Part shown: piece by piece, positions 1-8,015 of the stretch
Layout: every line of letters starts with the position of its first letter
Numbering within the stretch: the stretch's first letter is position 1
Assembly (NCBI RefSeq): GCF_041821145.1
Contig: NZ_JBGUBC010000001.1
Span: forward strand, 62,001 to 126,000
Length of the DNA: 64,000 nucleotides
Origin: Halopenitus sp041821145
GTDB lineage: Archaea; Halobacteriota; Halobacteria; Halobacteriales; Haloferacaceae
Direction of reading: 5' to 3'
The notes under the pieces: generated by a model
The model's input: the letters and a program-made list of their open reading frames with translations, nothing else
The model's database searches: none
Told to the model about the DNA's origin: nothing
Translations under genes and position numbers: made by a program

Positions 1-1429
1 CGCGCTGGCGCTCGCCGCCGGAGAGATCCGTGAGATTCTGTTCCATGATTCGCTCGAGTTGGAGCGGCTGTGCGACCTCCGTGTTCCAGTAGGAGCTTCC
101 GACCTGGTCCGTGATCGACGAGAGGAACGCGTCGACGCGCATGTGACGATCGATCTCGATATACTGTGGCTTGTAGGCGATGTCCATCGAGAACTCCAGT
201 TCGCCTCGGTCGGGCTCTATCACGCCGGCGAACAGTTTCGCGAGCGTGGATTTGCCGATCCCGTTGGGACCGACGATACCCAGCACCTCCGATTCGTAGA
301 TCGTGCCGCCGTCGATGGTGAGATCGAACTCGCCCTCGCCGTAGGAGTGGTGCAGGTCCGGATACTCGACGAGTGGGTTCTCCTTCGATGAGACGCGCGG
401 GGCGTGCTCCTCGAAGGTGATCGACTCCGGTCGAATCCGCATGTTCTCGTTGTCGAGATAGCCCTCCAGATACTCATTGATCCCGTTTCTGACGGATTTC
501 GGGTCGGTTATCACGCCGTATGCACCGGGCTCCCCGTAGGCGACGTGGAGGGTGTCCGCGAGGAGATCGAGGATCGCAAGGTCGTGTTCGACGACGAGCA
601 TCGAGCGCTCGGAGTCGGCGGCGAGTTCACGAATCAGCCGAGCGGTAGTCATCCGCTGGCTGATGTCGAGGTACGGCGTGATCTCGTCGAGGAAGTAGAA
701 GTCGGCGTCCCTGGCCAGACACGCAGCGATCGCCACGCGCTGGAGTTCACCGCCGGAGATGGAGTCGATGTCCTGGTCCATCACGGGAGCGATGTTCAGC
801 CGATCGATGATGTCATCGAGCGCCCCGCGCTCGTCCGTGTGTTCGAGCAACTCCCGTGTGTTGCCGTCGAACTGCTTTGGAATCTGGTCGACGTACTGGG
901 GCTTTCTGGCGATCGAGACCGATCCCGCCCGGAGCCGGTCGAGATACGTCTGCAACTCGGTGCCGCGGAAACGGTCGACGACCGACTCCCAGTCGGGCTC
1001 CCCGCCGGTGTAATCGCCGAGGTTGGGAACGAGTTCGCCGGCCAACGCGTGGACGGCGGTCGATTTCCCGATCCCGTTCGGACCGAGAATGCCGGTCACG
1101 GCTCCCGGATCCGGAACCGGAAGGCCATACAGCGAGAAGGCGTTTTCGCCGTAGCGGTGGATGGGGTCCGACTCAAGCTCGGATGGAAGGTTGATGATCT
1201 CGATCGCATCGAAGGGACATTTCTCGACGCAGATACCACAGGTCTCTCCGAGACAGATCTCCTCGGAGATTCGGATCTGGTCGGGGTCCCCGTCCTCAAC
1301 GTCCTCACCCCGCACCGTGATGCACTCTTTGCCCGTTCGGTTGGGCGGGCAGTATTTCATGCATTCGTAGTTACAGCGGTCGGGTTGACACCGGTCGAGA
1401 TCGACAACCGCGATACTGTCGTCGGCCAT
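1..1429 (-). CDS. abce1: ABCE1/Rli1 ribosome-recycling ATPase (3' end cut by window)
   Basis: Cytosolic twin-ABC ATPase that splits ribosomes after termination and takes part in initiation. Reading from the ATG at 1429, the N-terminus carries two ferredoxin-like clusters, with cysteines around DRCQPDRCNYECMKYC and then CLGETCGICVEKCPFDAI. Next comes the first nucleotide-binding domain with Walker A GPNGIGKST and signature SGGELQR, then the second with a further GPNGIGKST and LSGGERQR. The reading frame is still open at base 1, so the C-terminus lies outside the window. It starts 2 bases after the stop of the upstream EMC6-like gene, so the two are probably co-transcribed. Family identity is very secure from the Fe-S plus tandem ABC layout. 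Confidence 0.96.
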   Translation of the reverse strand, partial: MADDSIAVVDLDRCQPDRCNYECMKYCPPNRTGKECITVRGEDVEDGDPDQIRISEEICLGETCGICVEKCPFDAIEIINLPSELESDPIHRYGENAFSLYGLPVPDPGAVTGILGPNGIGKSTAVHALAGELVPNLGDYTGGEPDWESVVDRFRGTELQTYLDRLRAGSVSIARKPQYVDQIPKQFDGNTRELLEHTDERGALDDIIDRLNIAPVMDQDIDSISGGELQRVAIAACLARDADFYFLDEITPYLDISQRMTTARLIRELAADSERSMLVVEHDLAILDLLADTLHVAYGEPGAYGVITDPKSVRNGINEYLEGYLDNENMRIRPESITFEEHAPRVSSKENPLVEYPDLHHSYGEGEFDLTIDGGTIYESEVLGIVGPNGIGKSTLAKLFAGVIEPDRGELEFSMDIAYKPQYIEIDRHMRVDAFLSSITDQVGSSYWNTEVAQPLQLERIMEQNLTDLSGGERQR

Positions 1430-1431
1430 GG

Positions 1432-1740
1432 CTACAGTTGAACACCCGAGGTCAACAGGATCGTGTAGGTGATGAACCACAGCGTGAAGGTCATAAAGAC
1501 CACGTAGAGGTTGTCCTTCATCCCGAAGTCGGTGATGTCGACGCCGACCAGTTTGAGGATCGGAAACTGGCCGACGGCAAACGCCCCCATCACGACGACG
1601 GCCATCGTGGATCCGCCGTTGGCGGGCGACGTGCCGACGTACCACGCGGACACGAGTGCTGCGCCGATGCCGGCCAGACAGGCGATGGTCGTGACGACCA
1701 CGCTGCGAGCGTGGCCGGTGATCCCCGAGTCGTCACTCAT
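1432..1740 (-). CDS. EMC6-like small membrane protein
   Basis: 102-residue protein with three predicted membrane helices (about residues 13-33, 43-63 and 78-97) and a short polar N-terminus. Size and topology fit the archaeal EMC6/TMEM93-like family, relatives of a subunit of the eukaryotic ER membrane-protein insertase. That assignment rests on topology and on my memory of haloarchaeal annotations, not on an alignment. The gene lies immediately upstream of ABCE1 with a 2-base gap, implying a shared transcript. A TATA-like CCTTTTCACC sits about 27 bases upstream of the ATG, so it is probably leaderless and heads the operon. Confidence 0.7.
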   Translation of the reverse strand: MSDDSGITGHARSVVVTTIACLAGIGAALVSAWYVGTSPANGGSTMAVVVMGAFAVGQFPILKLVGVDITDFGMKDNLYVVFMTFTLWFITYTILLTSGVQL

Positions 1741-1865
1741 ACCTACGCGTCTGCTGGCACCGGTGAAAAGGCGTTCGTTCCACGGTCGACTCCTCCCTCA
1801 CCGACGGATCGACGGACACGAACGATGGAGGGCGAACGCCGGTACAGCGCGCGCGAGCCACGATC

Positions 1866-1881
1866 CTGACCGATCGGTCAG
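1866..1881. promoter_or_regulatory. 16-bp perfect palindrome, possible operator
   Basis: The sequence CTGACCGATCGGTCAG is a perfect inverted repeat. It lies in the divergent intergenic space between the EMC6-like gene and the wHTH gene starting at 2022. A TATA-like GAATATATAG follows about 20 bases downstream. The layout resembles a dimeric repressor site, but which protein binds it is unknown. CGATCG cores are common in this genome, so chance is a real alternative. Confidence 0.4.
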
Positions 1882-2021
1882 CCCGAGCGGCTCATGTGGT
1901 GAATATATAGGAGAATGTTGCCCCAATATCCGTGGAATACGTCCTCGATCGCGATCGAAGGACGTCGATCACCGGGATCTGCATCAACCTTTATGCCGGT
2001 GTGCTTTTTCGAGTCGTAACG

Positions 2022-2318
2022 ATGGCTGGAACCGAACAGGGAAGCACCGACGGGACCGAGACGCTTGAGGACCTTCCCCCGAGTGCGAAGCTCGTTTTCA
2101 AGGTACTGGAGTACAATGGGGCATTAACACAGAAGGGAATCGTCGAGGAGTCGATGCTTTCGGCACGAACGGTTCGATACGCGCTCGAGCGGCTCGAACG
2201 GATCGGCGTCGTCGACGAGGACGTCTATTTCGCCGATGCGAGACAGAATCTCTATGAACTCACCGACCCGGCTGGAGAATTCACGACTGACGAGAAGGAA
2301 GCCTGCTGTGCCGACTGA
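2022..2318 (+). CDS. Winged-helix DNA-binding regulator (MarR/TrmB-like)
   Basis: 98-residue soluble protein with a single winged-helix domain: roughly residues 17-75 contain SAKLVFKVLEYNGALTQKG and the recognition-helix segment LSARTVRYALERLERIG. This pattern fits MarR-, TrmB- or ArsR-type transcription regulators. It ends with a vicinal cysteine pair (ACCAD), which could sense metal or redox state; that is inference. I chose the ATG at 2022 over an upstream in-frame start at 1932 because a TATA-like CTTTATG sits about 29 bases before it, fitting a leaderless transcript. The target genes are not evident from the neighbourhood. Confidence 0.8.
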   Translation: MAGTEQGSTDGTETLEDLPPSAKLVFKVLEYNGALTQKGIVEESMLSARTVRYALERLERIGVVDEDVYFADARQNLYELTDPAGEFTTDEKEACCAD

Positions 2319-2350
2319 TCGACGATCCCGAATGCCCTCCGCCCTTCGGA

Positions 2351-2680
2351 TCACCGTTCGTCAGCGATCTCCCGGCTTCGCGCGATCGCGGAACGAACGG
2401 TAAGTGCGACCGTCACGAGGGTTCCACACGCGACCGCAAGCACGAACGCGAGCAGGAGAAACCACCCTTCGGGCCCCAACACCGGATACGCGCGGGTTCC
2501 GTCGAAGGGGCCCCACAGCTCAAGGACGCGAAACAGGTAGGCGGCGACCGCTACAACGATCCCGACGATCGCCCCGATGATGGCGTGACGTCGGACCTCG
2601 AGTGCGGCGAGAAACGCCACGAGCGGCGGCCGTTCCGGTCGCTTTTCGGTCACGCCGAAGCGTTCGATCCGCCGGGACAT
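2351..2680 (-). CDS. Small two-helix membrane protein, unknown function
   Basis: 109 residues with two hydrophobic segments, about 33-52 (IIGAIVGIVVAVAAYLF) and 72-93 (FLLLAFVLAVACGTLVTVAL). The N-terminus is charged and probably cytosolic. The coding pattern, with GC-rich third positions and an acidic C-terminal tail, supports a real gene. It follows the unknown-function gene at 2722-3453 on the same strand with a 41-base gap, so the two may form an operon. I do not recognise a characterised family; it looks like a haloarchaeal lineage-specific protein. Confidence 0.7.
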   Translation of the reverse strand: MSRRIERFGVTEKRPERPPLVAFLAALEVRRHAIIGAIVGIVVAVAAYLFRVLELWGPFDGTRAYPVLGPEGWFLLLAFVLAVACGTLVTVALTVRSAIARSREIADER

Positions 2681-2721
2681 AGGCCCATCGAACCGACACG
2701 ATCGGTCGTTCCCACGATCGG

Positions 2722-3453
2722 TCAGTTACCCGGTCGATCGGTCGAGACGTCGTCCACCGATCCGTCCGTGGTTCCCTCCTCGATACTCGCGTACACGCCC
2801 GCACCCTCTTCGACCAGGTCGAGGCGGTCGGCGAGCGCGGAACCGATATCGTAGGTGTCACGGACCGTCCGAGCGAGGATCCCGTCACGCTGGAAGGCGA
2901 CGAGGACGGCAACGTACTCGTCCGAATCAGGGCGCAACAGGAAGACGGCACGGGGATCGTCGTCCTCAAGTCGAGCGTTCACCCGAGCGATAAGCGGCTC
3001 GATCGGGAGGGATCCATCGGCGAGCGCGGAGAGTGTGTCACGGCCGGGCGGATCCGCAAACAGGTACAACGCGCCGTTCGGGGAGCCGTCGCGTCCACGG
3101 GTCGTCGTCGACATAACGGCGTCACCGGCCGCCCGGGCGTTCCGCCAGGCCTCCCTCGCGGCCTCGAACATCCCTGTGACCTCGTCGGCGACGTGAATAC
3201 GACTCTCGCGGACGACCTCGATCTCCTCGATCCCTGCCTTCTGTCCCGACCACGCGAGCGTGGCGTCGACGATCCATCCCGGCTCCAATGGGTCGGCAAC
3301 AGCGGAGTGATCGCCATCGACTCGAAGAGGAGCATACGCGTCGGCGGCTGCCGGATCGTCCGGATCGATCGGCTCGTCCGGGATCTCGACCAGCGTGAAT
3401 ACGTCGTCCTCGCGACGCTGGACCCGAAACCGGCCGACGGTCGTCGGCTGCAT
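2722..3453 (-). CDS. Haloarchaeal conserved protein of unknown function
   Basis: 243-residue acidic soluble protein without signal peptide or membrane segment. The N-terminal third reads like a small beta-rich domain (GRFRVQRREDDVFTLVEIP); the rest alternates helices and strands, ending in a disordered acidic tail. No catalytic motif is recognisable. Its aspartate/glutamate content and codon use match its neighbours, so it is a genuine gene. It precedes the small membrane protein at 2351-2680 and is divergent from the methyltransferase at 3668. I cannot assign a function. Confidence 0.72.
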   Translation of the reverse strand: MQPTTVGRFRVQRREDDVFTLVEIPDEPIDPDDPAAADAYAPLRVDGDHSAVADPLEPGWIVDATLAWSGQKAGIEEIEVVRESRIHVADEVTGMFEAAREAWRNARAAGDAVMSTTTRGRDGSPNGALYLFADPPGRDTLSALADGSLPIEPLIARVNARLEDDDPRAVFLLRPDSDEYVAVLVAFQRDGILARTVRDTYDIGSALADRLDLVEEGAGVYASIEEGTTDGSVDDVSTDRPGN

Positions 3454-3518
3454 GGACGATCGAAACGGACGAGCGGTGATAAGCGAGGTGATCCGTTCCG
3501 CGGTCGACCAACAGTCAA

Positions 3519-3558
3519 GGCCGACGGTTCGCTATCAGGGCCAACGGTTCGCTATCAA
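3519..3558. repeat. Two tandem 20-bp direct repeats
   Basis: Two copies of a unit that reads GGCC(G/A)ACGGTTCGCTATCA lie head to tail (3519-3538 and 3539-3558), followed by a further AGGCCGGACGG half-copy. They sit in the divergent intergenic region about 110 bases upstream of the methyltransferase start. This could be a slippage product or a tandem regulatory site. Confidence 0.6.
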
Positions 3559-3667
3559 GGCCGGACGGCTGGCGGTCGACGATCGGCGATCGGCACCGAC
3601 GATCAGCGGCACCGGCATCGACGGATCCGCACCGTTATGGGGGGCCAAAGCGTACGTCTTCACACGA

Positions 3668-4288
3668 ATGGGAATTCTCGAGGACAAGGGTCGAGCGCGG
3701 GTGTTCTACAGGTATCTCTCGACGATCTATGACCGGATCAACCCGTTCATCTGGAACGAGCGGATGCGAGAGGAGGCGCTCTCGTGGCTCGACATCGAGG
3801 CTGGCGATCGAGTGCTCGACGTCGGCTGTGGGACCGGGTTCGGAACGGAGGGTATCCTCCAGTACACCGACGACGTCCACGGTCTTGATCAGAGCGTTCA
3901 CCAGATGGAGCGGGCCTTCGAGAAATTCGGCAAACACGACCAGGTGAACTTCTACCGGGGCGACGCCGAGCGACTTCCGTTCGCGGACGACACCTTCGAT
4001 GCCGTCTGGTCGTCCGGCTCGATCGAGTACTGGCCGCACCCGGTGGCGGGACTCCAGGAAATGCGCCGGGTCGCAAAGCCCGGATCAACCGTCCTCGTTG
4101 TTGGACCCGACTATCCGGACTCACGGATCGCGAGACGAGTCGCGGACGCGATCATGCTGTTCTACGACGCTGAGGAGGCCGATCGGATGTTCCAGCAGGC
4201 CGGATACGCGGAGTTCGAACACCACATCCAGCAGGCCAAACCCGGAAGTCCGAAGGCGATCACGACCGTCGCGACCGTCCCGGAGTAG
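3668..4288 (+). CDS. SAM-dependent methyltransferase (UbiE/MPBQ-MT-like)
   Basis: 206-residue class I methyltransferase. The N-terminus (RVFYRYLSTIYDRINPFIW) resembles the quinone C-methyltransferase group (UbiE/MenG, MPBQ/MSBQ methyltransferases). Motif I is VLDVGCGTGFGT at about residues 49-60, and motif II/III surround GDAERLPFADDTFD with SSGSIEYWPHP. A likely substrate is a menaquinone-type ring, membrane-associated, but this rests on resemblance only. I chose the ATG at 3668 because the protein then starts just before the conserved helix; an upstream in-frame extension to 3395 overlaps the divergent gene and looks like noise. It stands alone, divergent from the unknown-function pair at 2351-3453. 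Confidence 0.82.
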   Translation: MGILEDKGRARVFYRYLSTIYDRINPFIWNERMREEALSWLDIEAGDRVLDVGCGTGFGTEGILQYTDDVHGLDQSVHQMERAFEKFGKHDQVNFYRGDAERLPFADDTFDAVWSSGSIEYWPHPVAGLQEMRRVAKPGSTVLVVGPDYPDSRIARRVADAIMLFYDAEEADRMFQQAGYAEFEHHIQQAKPGSPKAITTVATVPE

Positions 4289-4390
4289 ACCGTCCCGAAG
4301 TACACCGTCCTCAAGGTCGATGATCGGAGAGCGGAGAGCGGACCATAATAGCCGCCGACGCGTGATCGATCCGTCCCGGCGGCTAGCATC

Positions 4391-4906
4391 TCATCCGGAA
4401 ATCACCGTCGTCGACAGCTGAGCCACCGGCCTCGATCCGTCGTAGACCCGGATCTCGACGATTGCTCCGGGCGTGAGAACCGGGTCGTTCGTGTTCGCAA
4501 CGGCGAAGGAGGCCCGGTCGCCGGGAGAAAGCGTCGTCGTTCCCGCACTGTTGAACGCGCCGGTGGGACCCGGCTCGAAACCGCTCGCCGAGAAGAACGG
4601 CACTGGCGGCTGTTCGGCGAGCGGTTCGCCGTCGACACGAACGCGAAGTCGGAGGTTCGAGACGTCGAGCGCGTCGCCACCCCGGTTTTCGAGGATCACG
4701 TCCGATCCCTCAACGGTCAGCGAAAGAGCCGCGGTCGGTGCCGGATCGATCGGATCCACAGCGCCCGTGACGATCACGGCGAAGCCGGCGCCAAGAACCG
4801 TAACGAGAAGGATCAGACACACGGCCGCGATCGGAGCGAACGCCCGATCGGAGCGAGATCCGGGGGCAATTCGATGCGAATGGAGTCGCGGAAGGATCGG
4901 GATCAC
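4391..4906 (-). CDS. Type IV pilin-like secreted protein
   Basis: 171 residues. A hydrophobic stretch at about residues 25-49 (FAPIAAVCLILLVTVLGAGF), preceded by the charged run GSRSDRA, resembles the class III signal peptide/pilin N-terminal domain of haloarchaeal pilins. The rest is a threonine/proline-rich beta domain (LTVEGSDVILENRGGDALDV), as seen in archaeal pilin- and archaellin-like proteins. It probably acts at the cell surface after processing by a PibD-type prepilin peptidase. The start is GTG, with a TATA-like TATTATACGG about 27 bases upstream. No pilus ATPase or platform gene is nearby, so it would work in trans. Confidence 0.72.
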   Translation of the reverse strand: MIPILPRLHSHRIAPGSRSDRAFAPIAAVCLILLVTVLGAGFAVIVTGAVDPIDPAPTAALSLTVEGSDVILENRGGDALDVSNLRLRVRVDGEPLAEQPPVPFFSASGFEPGPTGAFNSAGTTTLSPGDRASFAVANTNDPVLTPGAIVEIRVYDGSRPVAQLSTTVISG

Positions 4907-5000
4907 ACGCCGTCTGCGTCGGTATCCGTATAATACCCTCGTACTGCGGCGTGGGCCAGTCGATCAGATGGGTCGTGTCTCGGGTTCCGCTCAGGATGCG

Positions 5001-5052
5001 TCTTCGGTCCCGCCACTCAGGAGGTGTCTTCGGTTCCGCCACTCAGGAGGGG
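5001..5052. repeat. 26-bp tandem duplication across a stop codon
   Basis: Two near-identical 26-base units (5001-5026 and 5027-5052, one mismatch inside and one at the edge) plus a partial third copy at 5053-5066 cover the 3' end of the secreted-protein gene. The stop codon (5043-5045) lies inside the second unit, so the last few codons come from the repeat and the first unit is now non-coding. Confidence 0.75.
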
Positions 5053-6404
5053 TCTTCGGTTCCGTCATCCGGTTCGGGGATCCGCGGCGGATCGACGGGA
5101 TCGATCTCGGAGACCCAGGCGACGCGGGGATCGGCGACGACGGTCGTTCGATAGGGGCGATCCGGGGAGAGGATCCAGAGTTGCCCTTCCCCGTTCGTCG
5201 ATCCGACCTCGACGCTGTCGTCGCCACCGGCGGCAACGGTGACCGTGGCGCTCGAGACGGGATCGCCCGTCTCCAGGTCGGTGGCGGTCACGCGAACCGG
5301 ACCGCCCGGATACGTTCGTTCGACGATCAACTCGATTCCGTCCTGGGTCGACGTTCGCGTGTGAGCGTCGGAGAAGGACTCGAGTTCACGACGCTGGTGT
5401 TCGATAAAGACGTCGCCGTCACCGCCGCTGACGAACGTCCGAAGGCGCCCTCCCTCGAAGGGAACGTTGACCCGGGTGAGTCCCTCCGTCCCGAGCGTAT
5501 CGGCGGAGAGGCTCCGCTCGTCAACGCGAGGGTACGCGGAGAGAGTACGTTCGAGCGCCTGCTCGCTTTCGTCCGGTCCGCCCGCCGCGTTCCGGTCCCA
5601 TCGGTCGCCACGGTAGACCTCGCGGAGGTACTCGTCGTCGTCGATCGCGGCTAGGATGACGACGTCATCGGCGGTCTCGACGTAGATCCGATCCGGAGTC
5701 TCTCCCCCTCGAATCGTCTCCAACGCGTAGGAACGAACCGGCCCCTCGTAGACGCTCAACCGGAAGGCGAGCGACTCGGTTTCGAGAGTAACGCCCGAGG
5801 TCTCGGCCGCGAGCACCGAGAGCGCATCGAGCCGCATTCGTAGCACCTCCGCGGTGGCTGATATCTCGGCGAGTTCGACGAACAGCTCCCGATCGGAAAG
5901 CTCGCCGCGTGCGTGCGCGTCGATGGCCTCCTGCTGTCGCTCGTAGAGGCGGGTCTCCGCGTCCCTGACCGCGGCCTCGGCGGCCACCAACCGCCGCTTC
6001 CGTTCGGCGGAGGAGTTTGCGGCCTGCACGTGGGCGATCGTCGCCTCGGTCCGCATCGAGGCCGTCGTCCGCGTCGTCTCGATCCGGCTTGCCGGACCGA
6101 GATCAGCATGGTGGCGATCGAGGGAGACCGACGTCGCCGATCCGGACGGCGCAGCCAGGACGTTAATCCACGAGTCCGTCGTGGGATCGGTGGTGTCACT
6201 CCCGTTCGTCCCGTCACCGTCCGTTTCCGTCTGCTGGGCGACCGGATCCCGGAAGAGCGCACCGAGGGCGTCCGCCGACGGATCGACCGTGAGGGTGGGT
6301 CGGTCCCCGTCCCACGTCGCGGGGCTCGCATCGCCCGGCGCGAACCCGACGGTCACCGGCGCGAGAAGGAGGGCGAGCGCCAGGAGGACCGAGAGGAGCT
6401 TCAT
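5043..6404 (-). CDS. Large secreted haloarchaeal protein, unknown function
   Basis: 453 residues starting with a Sec-type signal peptide (MKLLSVLLALALLLAPVTVG). Behind it come a Ser/Thr-rich region, a long helical segment at about residues 110-200 (HVQAANSSAERKRRLVAAEA), and a C-terminal Ig/carboxypeptidase-regulatory-like beta domain (VRVTATDLETGDPVSSATVT). I chose the ATG at 6404 because TATTTTTTAA sits about 28 bases upstream; an in-frame start at 6425 would delay the signal peptide. No enzyme motif is visible. It is divergent from a membrane-anchored wHTH protein with only about 110 bases between, suggesting linked regulation or a partner relationship. The 3' end carries a tandem duplication. 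Confidence 0.78.
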   Translation of the reverse strand: MKLLSVLLALALLLAPVTVGFAPGDASPATWDGDRPTLTVDPSADALGALFRDPVAQQTETDGDGTNGSDTTDPTTDSWINVLAAPSGSATSVSLDRHHADLGPASRIETTRTTASMRTEATIAHVQAANSSAERKRRLVAAEAAVRDAETRLYERQQEAIDAHARGELSDRELFVELAEISATAEVLRMRLDALSVLAAETSGVTLETESLAFRLSVYEGPVRSYALETIRGGETPDRIYVETADDVVILAAIDDDEYLREVYRGDRWDRNAAGGPDESEQALERTLSAYPRVDERSLSADTLGTEGLTRVNVPFEGGRLRTFVSGGDGDVFIEHQRRELESFSDAHTRTSTQDGIELIVERTYPGGPVRVTATDLETGDPVSSATVTVAAGGDDSVEVGSTNGEGQLWILSPDRPYRTTVVADPRVAWVSEIDPVDPPRIPEPDDGTEDPS

Positions 6405-6517
6405 CGGGGGGAAATCCGGCGGCATCAGTTAAAAAATACACCCATTGAGGGAGATCGGACGCACGAGAACCGACCGATGAAAAGGATTTTGCCGAGCGCA
6501 CGCGAGGAAACGGCTAT

Positions 6518-7795
6518 ATGCGGCGACTCGTCCTCCGTGTCGTTCTCGCCTCCATGCTCCTGTTGATCGGGGTCTCCGGGGGTGCATTCGCCGGAGCCAC
6601 GCCGAGCGCCCCGGAGCCGACGTCCGCCGCGTTCGATGGGTCGACGGCGGTCGAATCCGTTGACGCAAGTGGACGGCGACCGCAACTTTCGACCGGAAAC
6701 GCGACGCCGGAGACGGAGTTCCGGATCGATCTGCAATCGACGCGGGACGCCGACTGGACGGTGATCGTCCGATATGAACTCGCCACCGAGAACGAAACGA
6801 CGGCGTTCGAGCGCGTTGCCGGTCGTTTCAAGTCGGGGGAAGTCGGCCCGTCCGCAGAGCTGTACGTCAACCTCGCGGCTGGCGCCGCCGAGGCGTCGGG
6901 CCGCGAGATGGAGATCGTGGACGTCCAACGCGAGGCCGCGATCGATCGGGGGATCGATCTGGCCGGCAGCGAGGGAGCGGTCGGCGAACTCCGACTCTCG
7001 TTTACCTGGACCGAGTTCCTCCGTGAGGAGGGCGAACAGCTCGTCCTCGACGACGCCTTCCGTACCGCCGACGACGAGACGTGGCTGCAGTCGCTCGGGG
7101 AGAACCAGCGGATGGTGATCCAGCCGCCCGAAGAGTATCAGGTCGATTCGTTTCCCGGGATCGGCCTGTCGCTCGAGGATCGAGCCGTCGTGATCGAGGG
7201 GCCGAGGACGTTCGAACCGGACGACCGCATCGCGGTGGTTTATTCACCGACCTCACAGCCCGTCTCGAGCCCACCGTGGCTCCTCCTTGCAGGTGCGGTC
7301 GTCCTCGGATCGCTCGTGATCGCGTGGGGGCTGTGGATATATCGCCGATCCGGAGACGAGGAGTCGCCGCTTGAACGCCCCACCGGTGCGCCGGACTCGG
7401 CCGCAGAACGGCCGACTGGGGAGACGGGAGTTGGAAAGACGGAAGCGGGCGAAAAGACCGGAGCTCCGGACGAAGGACTGGCTGGGTCGTTCGAGGAAGC
7501 GGCGACCGAGGAGGAAGCGGAAACGGAACCTGAAGAGGCCCACGAACCGGATCTCTCGCTGCTGTCCGACGAGGAGCGGGTCGAACGGCTACTCGAGGAC
7601 CGGGGCGGCCGGATGCGACAGGCGACCATCGTCGAGGAGACGGGATGGTCGGATGCGAAGGTCTCCCAACTCCTGTCGGCGATGGCCGAGGAGGGACGCA
7701 TCGAGAAACTGCGACTTGGGCGTGAAAACCTCATCTCGCTGCCCGACCAGGCGCCCGAAGAGGACGGAGAAGACGGGTCGAACAGGGAGGAGTGA
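6518..7795 (+). CDS. Membrane-anchored winged-helix protein with exported domain
   Basis: 425 residues. A signal peptide (about 1-25) precedes an exported beta-rich domain of about 230 residues. One membrane helix follows at about 259-280 (WLLLAGAVVLGSLVIAWGLW), then a long acidic Glu-rich linker, and a cytoplasmic winged-helix domain at about 352-415 (RQATIVEETGWSDAKVSQLL). This topology fits haloarchaeal one-component membrane regulators, in which an outer domain senses and the inner wHTH binds DNA; the ligand and targets are unknown. The divergent secreted protein at 5043-6404 is an obvious candidate target or partner. The gene start lies close to that gene's promoter, so the two may share control. 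Confidence 0.8.
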   Translation: MRRLVLRVVLASMLLLIGVSGGAFAGATPSAPEPTSAAFDGSTAVESVDASGRRPQLSTGNATPETEFRIDLQSTRDADWTVIVRYELATENETTAFERVAGRFKSGEVGPSAELYVNLAAGAAEASGREMEIVDVQREAAIDRGIDLAGSEGAVGELRLSFTWTEFLREEGEQLVLDDAFRTADDETWLQSLGENQRMVIQPPEEYQVDSFPGIGLSLEDRAVVIEGPRTFEPDDRIAVVYSPTSQPVSSPPWLLLAGAVVLGSLVIAWGLWIYRRSGDEESPLERPTGAPDSAAERPTGETGVGKTEAGEKTGAPDEGLAGSFEEAATEEEAETEPEEAHEPDLSLLSDEERVERLLEDRGGRMRQATIVEETGWSDAKVSQLLSAMAEEGRIEKLRLGRENLISLPDQAPEEDGEDGSNREE

Positions 7796-8015
7796 CCGAC
7801 CGACGAGCAGCGATCGACGGGAGCGATTGCTGACCAGTTCCGGATCGACACGGGCGATTCCGAGTCGGTACGGAGTGATCCCGGGACGATATGGGATATT
7901 CCGAGCCGATGCCAGGCCGGATCCTGGTCAGCAACGCGTGACGCCCGAGACGGAGCCGACCCGCTGTCGACGGCTTTCGAAAGTCCTTACACGTGGTCGG
8001 TGGTACCGTCTCACG

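Noticed and set aside
7371..8015. Upstream in-frame extension of etfB
   Set aside because: Overlaps the preceding wHTH gene in another frame; the ETF beta N-terminus clearly begins at 8016.
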